This document shows, one piece after another, positions 12,615 through 13,944 of a stretch of 13,944 bases of DNA (position 1 is the stretch's first letter; every line of letters starts with the position of its first letter). The position numbers and the translations under genes are program-made. This stretch comes from CAZJNX01 sp964547415. GTDB lineage: Bacteria > Pseudomonadota > Alphaproteobacteria > Rhizobiales > Amorphaceae. Location of the stretch: assembly GCA_964547415.1 (NCBI GenBank), contig CAZJNX010000130.1, forward strand, positions 1 through 13,944, given 5' to 3'. A model generated the notes under the pieces. It saw only the letters and a list, made by a program, of their open reading frames with translations, did no database searches and was not told where the DNA came from.

Positions 12615-13944
12615 GGGCGCCCGCCGCGGTCACGCCCGAGGGGCTCGGCTGGCTCGGCATCGTCCGGCTCGGCCTCGTCCAGACCGCCCTCGGGGCCATC
12701 ATCGTCCTCACCACGACCACCATGAACCGGGTGATGGTGGTCGAGCTCGCCCTGCCGGCCATGCTGCCGGGCGCCCTCGTCGGCCTCCACTACGCCATCC
12801 AGATCCTGAGGCCCCGCTGGGGCTACGGCTCGGACGTCGGGCGGGCGCGCACGCCCTGGATCGTCGGCGGGATGGCGGCGCTGGCAGTCGGCGGCGTCGC
12901 GGCGGCCCTCGCCACCTGGGCGATGGCGGCGAACGTGGCGCTCGGCGTCGCCCTCGCCGTCCTCGCCTTCGCCCTCATCGGGGCGGGCGTCGGGGCGGCG
13001 GGCACCTCCCTCCTCGTCCTCATCGCCACGACGGTCGCCGCCTCCCGCCGCGCGGCGGCGGCGACGATCGTCTGGGTGATGATGATCGCGGGCTTCATCG
13101 TGACGGCCGCGACGGCGGGCACCTTCCTCGACCCGTTCTCCATGGCGCGCCTCGTCCAGGTCACCCTCGCCGTGTGCGGCGCGGCCTTCCTCCTGTCGCT
13201 CCTCGCCGTTTGGGGGATCGAGCGCCGCGCCGCCTCCACCGCCCGCGCCGCGCCCCCCGAGCCTGCGGGCGCCGAGGGCCCGCGGCCCTCCTTCCTCGCC
13301 GCACTTCGGGACATCCTGAAGGAGCGCCAGTCCCGCCGCTTCGCCCTGTTCGTGTTCGTGTCCATGCTCGCCTACAGCGCCCAGGACCTGATCCTGGAGC
13401 CGTTCGCGGGCACCGTCTTCGGCCTCACGCCCGGCGAGAGCACCAAGCTCGGCGGCGTCCAGTATCAGGGCGTCCTCCTCGGCATGATCGCCGTCGGGCT
13501 CGCCGCGAGCGGCCGGGCGCGCGGGCGCTTCGGCTCCCTGCGCCTGTGGACCATCACGGGCTGCATCCTGTCTGGAACCATGCTCGCGGGCCTCGCCGTC
13601 GGCGGCTACGTCGGCATCGGCTGGCCGCTCGGGGCCAACGTGTTCCTCCTCGGCCTCGGCAACGGGATCTTCGCGGTCGCCGCCATCGGCTCCATGATGG
13701 GCCTCGCCGACGAGGGGCGCGCGGGCCGCGCGGGGACCCGCATGGGCCTGTGGGGCGCCTCCCAGGCGATCGCCTTCGGCGTCGGCGGCTTCCTCGGGAC
13801 GGCCGCGGTCGATCTCGCCCGGGCGGTGTTCGATTCGCCCGTGCCGGCCTACGCCACCGTCTTTTCCGCGGAGGCGGTCGCCTTCGCCCTCGCGGCGGTT
13901 CTCGCCGCCCGCGTCTCGGCAGGCGGCGCCCCCCCCCCCCCCCC
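12611..13944 (+). CDS. bch2: BCH2/PucC/LhaA-family protein (MFS type), 3' end missing
   Basis: At least 444 codons open from ATG at 12611, which overlaps the bchG stop as ATGA, to the window end with no stop. It is a 12-helix-type membrane protein. The conserved central block is MLAYSAQDLILEPFAG (about 250-265), diagnostic of the PucC/LhaA/Bch2 family. GNGIFAVAAIGSMMGLA and RMGLWGASQAIAFGVGG follow in the C-terminal half. A long hydrophilic loop (about 205-240) separates the halves. Family members help assemble light-harvesting or reaction-centre complexes, perhaps by delivering bacteriochlorophyll; the adjoining bchG supports this, as in Rhodobacter where orf428 follows bchG. The last readable codons precede a run of 16 C (13929-13944) that translates to proline. 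Since the final helix is complete, probably only a few C-terminal residues are lost. Confidence 0.93.
   Translation, partial: MRAPAAVTPEGLGWLGIVRLGLVQTALGAIIVLTTTTMNRVMVVELALPAMLPGALVGLHYAIQILRPRWGYGSDVGRARTPWIVGGMAALAVGGVAAALATWAMAANVALGVALAVLAFALIGAGVGAAGTSLLVLIATTVAASRRAAAATIVWVMMIAGFIVTAATAGTFLDPFSMARLVQVTLAVCGAAFLLSLLAVWGIERRAASTARAAPPEPAGAEGPRPSFLAALRDILKERQSRRFALFVFVSMLAYSAQDLILEPFAGTVFGLTPGESTKLGGVQYQGVLLGMIAVGLAASGRARGRFGSLRLWTITGCILSGTMLAGLAVGGYVGIGWPLGANVFLLGLGNGIFAVAAIGSMMGLADEGRAGRAGTRMGLWGASQAIAFGVGGFLGTAAVDLARAVFDSPVPAYATVFSAEAVAFALAAVLAARVSAGGAPPPP
13929..13944. other. Terminal run of 16 C, probable sequencing or assembly artefact
   Basis: The window ends in 16 consecutive C inside the bch2 reading frame. 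A homopolymer of this length at the very edge is more likely a poly-G read artefact, seen on the opposite strand, than genuine sequence. Residues encoded here should be ignored. Confidence 0.6.

Overview
The window is very GC-rich DNA from a bacterium that probably makes bacteriochlorophyll. The right end carries bchG (bacteriochlorophyll synthase), overlapped by a bch2/pucC-family membrane protein. This gene pair is typical of purple and aerobic anoxygenic phototrophic proteobacteria. A PpsR/CrtJ-like operator lies just upstream. GC content, start-stop overlaps and family content fit an alphaproteobacterium; genus cannot be read from the sequence.

Layout, left to right. (1) Positions 1-1520, minus strand: the start of a complex I-like membrane module. 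It has a NuoA-like subunit, then a 342-residue cysteine-free protein that looks like a degenerate NuoB-NuoD fusion, then the first codons of a third gene, possibly NuoH-like, cut by the window edge. Each joins the next by a GTGA overlap. (2) 1566-2723, minus: a patatin-like phospholipase. (3) 2810-6801, minus: an operon for an arylmalonate decarboxylase/maleate isomerase-like enzyme, a family 3 substrate-binding protein, two HisQ/HisM-type permeases and an ATPase. (4) 6802-7104: a divergent control region with two dyad elements. (5) 7105-8043, plus: a GhrA-type glyoxylate/hydroxypyruvate reductase. (6) 8203-10244, plus: an alpha-oxoamine synthase followed after 5 bp by a short-chain dehydrogenase with an unusual active site. 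(7) 10281-11240, minus: an AEC-family transporter. (8) 11241-11708: a 468-bp non-coding region with the bchG control elements. (9) 11709-13944, plus: bchG and bch2, the latter running off the end into a 16-C homopolymer.

How the parts may work together (inference). The ABC operon and the divergent reductase look like one uptake and catabolism unit. Changes in the binding-protein pocket and the single-cysteine decarboxylase-like enzyme suggest a carboxylate or modified amino acid rather than an ordinary L-amino acid. The oxoamine synthase/dehydrogenase pair would condense an amino acid with an acyl thioester and reduce the ketone, as in sphingoid-base or amino-alcohol lipid synthesis. The left-end module appears to be a divergent complex I relative without the usual quinone-site and iron-sulfur cysteines. 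There are no tRNA or rRNA genes, CRISPR arrays or insertion sequences that I can see.
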